Below are positions 63,909 through 64,000 of a stretch of DNA of 64,000 nt, one piece after another; position 1 is the first letter of the stretch, and each line of letters opens with the position of its first letter. Source of the stretch: Lumbricus terrestris (lineage: Eukaryota; Annelida; Clitellata; Crassiclitellata; Lumbricidae). The stretch is from NCBI GenBank assembly GCA_949752735.1, contig OX457039.1:48768055-48832054 (forward strand). Reading direction: 5' to 3'. The notes under the pieces are model-generated. The model was not told the DNA's origin. It ran no database searches and worked only from the letters and a program-made list of their open reading frames with translations. The position numbers and the translations under genes are program-made.

Positions 63909-64000
63909 GCTAAAATTCCACTAGATTCTGTCGTAAACTCCAATTCCATCATCAGCCCATCACTGTAATGCATGCACAAAACTTTTCGATCTGCTCTGCA

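Noticed and set aside
1..64000. CRISPR arrays, operons, phage or bacterial systems
   Set aside because: Introns, splice sites, tRNA-derived SINEs and an animal receptor gene show a eukaryotic genome; tandem arrays here lack spacer structure.

Overview
The window is eukaryotic (animal) genomic DNA: AT-rich, with long introns, many microsatellites and several transposon families. It holds one protein-coding gene that I can support, on the + strand, and it appears complete. This is an UNC5-type netrin receptor with 16 coding exons between 15848 and 61730. The exons join without a phase conflict into 2784 nt (927 codons plus stop), close to the usual UNC5 length of roughly 900-950 residues. Domain order is signal peptide, Ig, Ig, TSP1, TSP1, transmembrane segment, ZU5, UPA, death domain. 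The organism cannot be named from the sequence. L2-like retroposon tails, CORE-type SINEs, many hAT-type MITEs and one UNC5 gene at this divergence suggest a non-vertebrate animal, perhaps a marine invertebrate; that is inference.

Layout. 1-15400 is upstream noncoding DNA: a 31-bp minisatellite of 19 copies, CORE-SINEs joined to L2-like tails, hAT-like elements, a dispersed AT-rich repeat and many simple repeats. 15560-15847 is the likely promoter and 5' UTR side. Exon 1 (signal peptide) and exon 2 (Ig1) are followed by a 9-kb intron containing a nested pair of hAT-like elements. Exons 3-6 (Ig2, TSP1 x2) span 27.8-37.7 kb. A 13.8-kb intron leads to the transmembrane exon at 51.4 kb. Nine compact exons at 54.1-61.7 kb encode the cytoplasmic half. 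61731-64000 is the 3' flank, with an L2-like tail and another MITE.

The mobile elements are the richest part of the window. Nine terminal-inverted-repeat elements starting with CA and ending with TG are flanked by 8-bp target duplications, the hallmark of hAT transposons; five duplications are perfect and the others carry one or two mismatches. One element is nested in another and one interrupts a tRNA-derived SINE. Three share an internal motif and look like one family. Non-LTR tails of the form GAGCGC...GCGCTATATAAAT plus a tetranucleotide repeat carry recognisable reverse-transcriptase C-terminal peptide in several copies. Two tRNA-headed SINEs on the minus strand carry the same tail and a CORE-like centre, a SINE-LINE partnership like mammalian MIR/L2.

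Repeats crowd some exons. Inverted repeat pairs bracket exon 5, exon 13 and exons 11-13, and tandem repeats begin at or just after the donors of exons 4, 5, 6 and 9. These are the main leads for alternative splicing or circular RNA. I found no other convincing gene, no rRNA and no canonical tRNA gene. All computations (alignments, folding, database searches) are left to be done; calls rest on reading the sequence.
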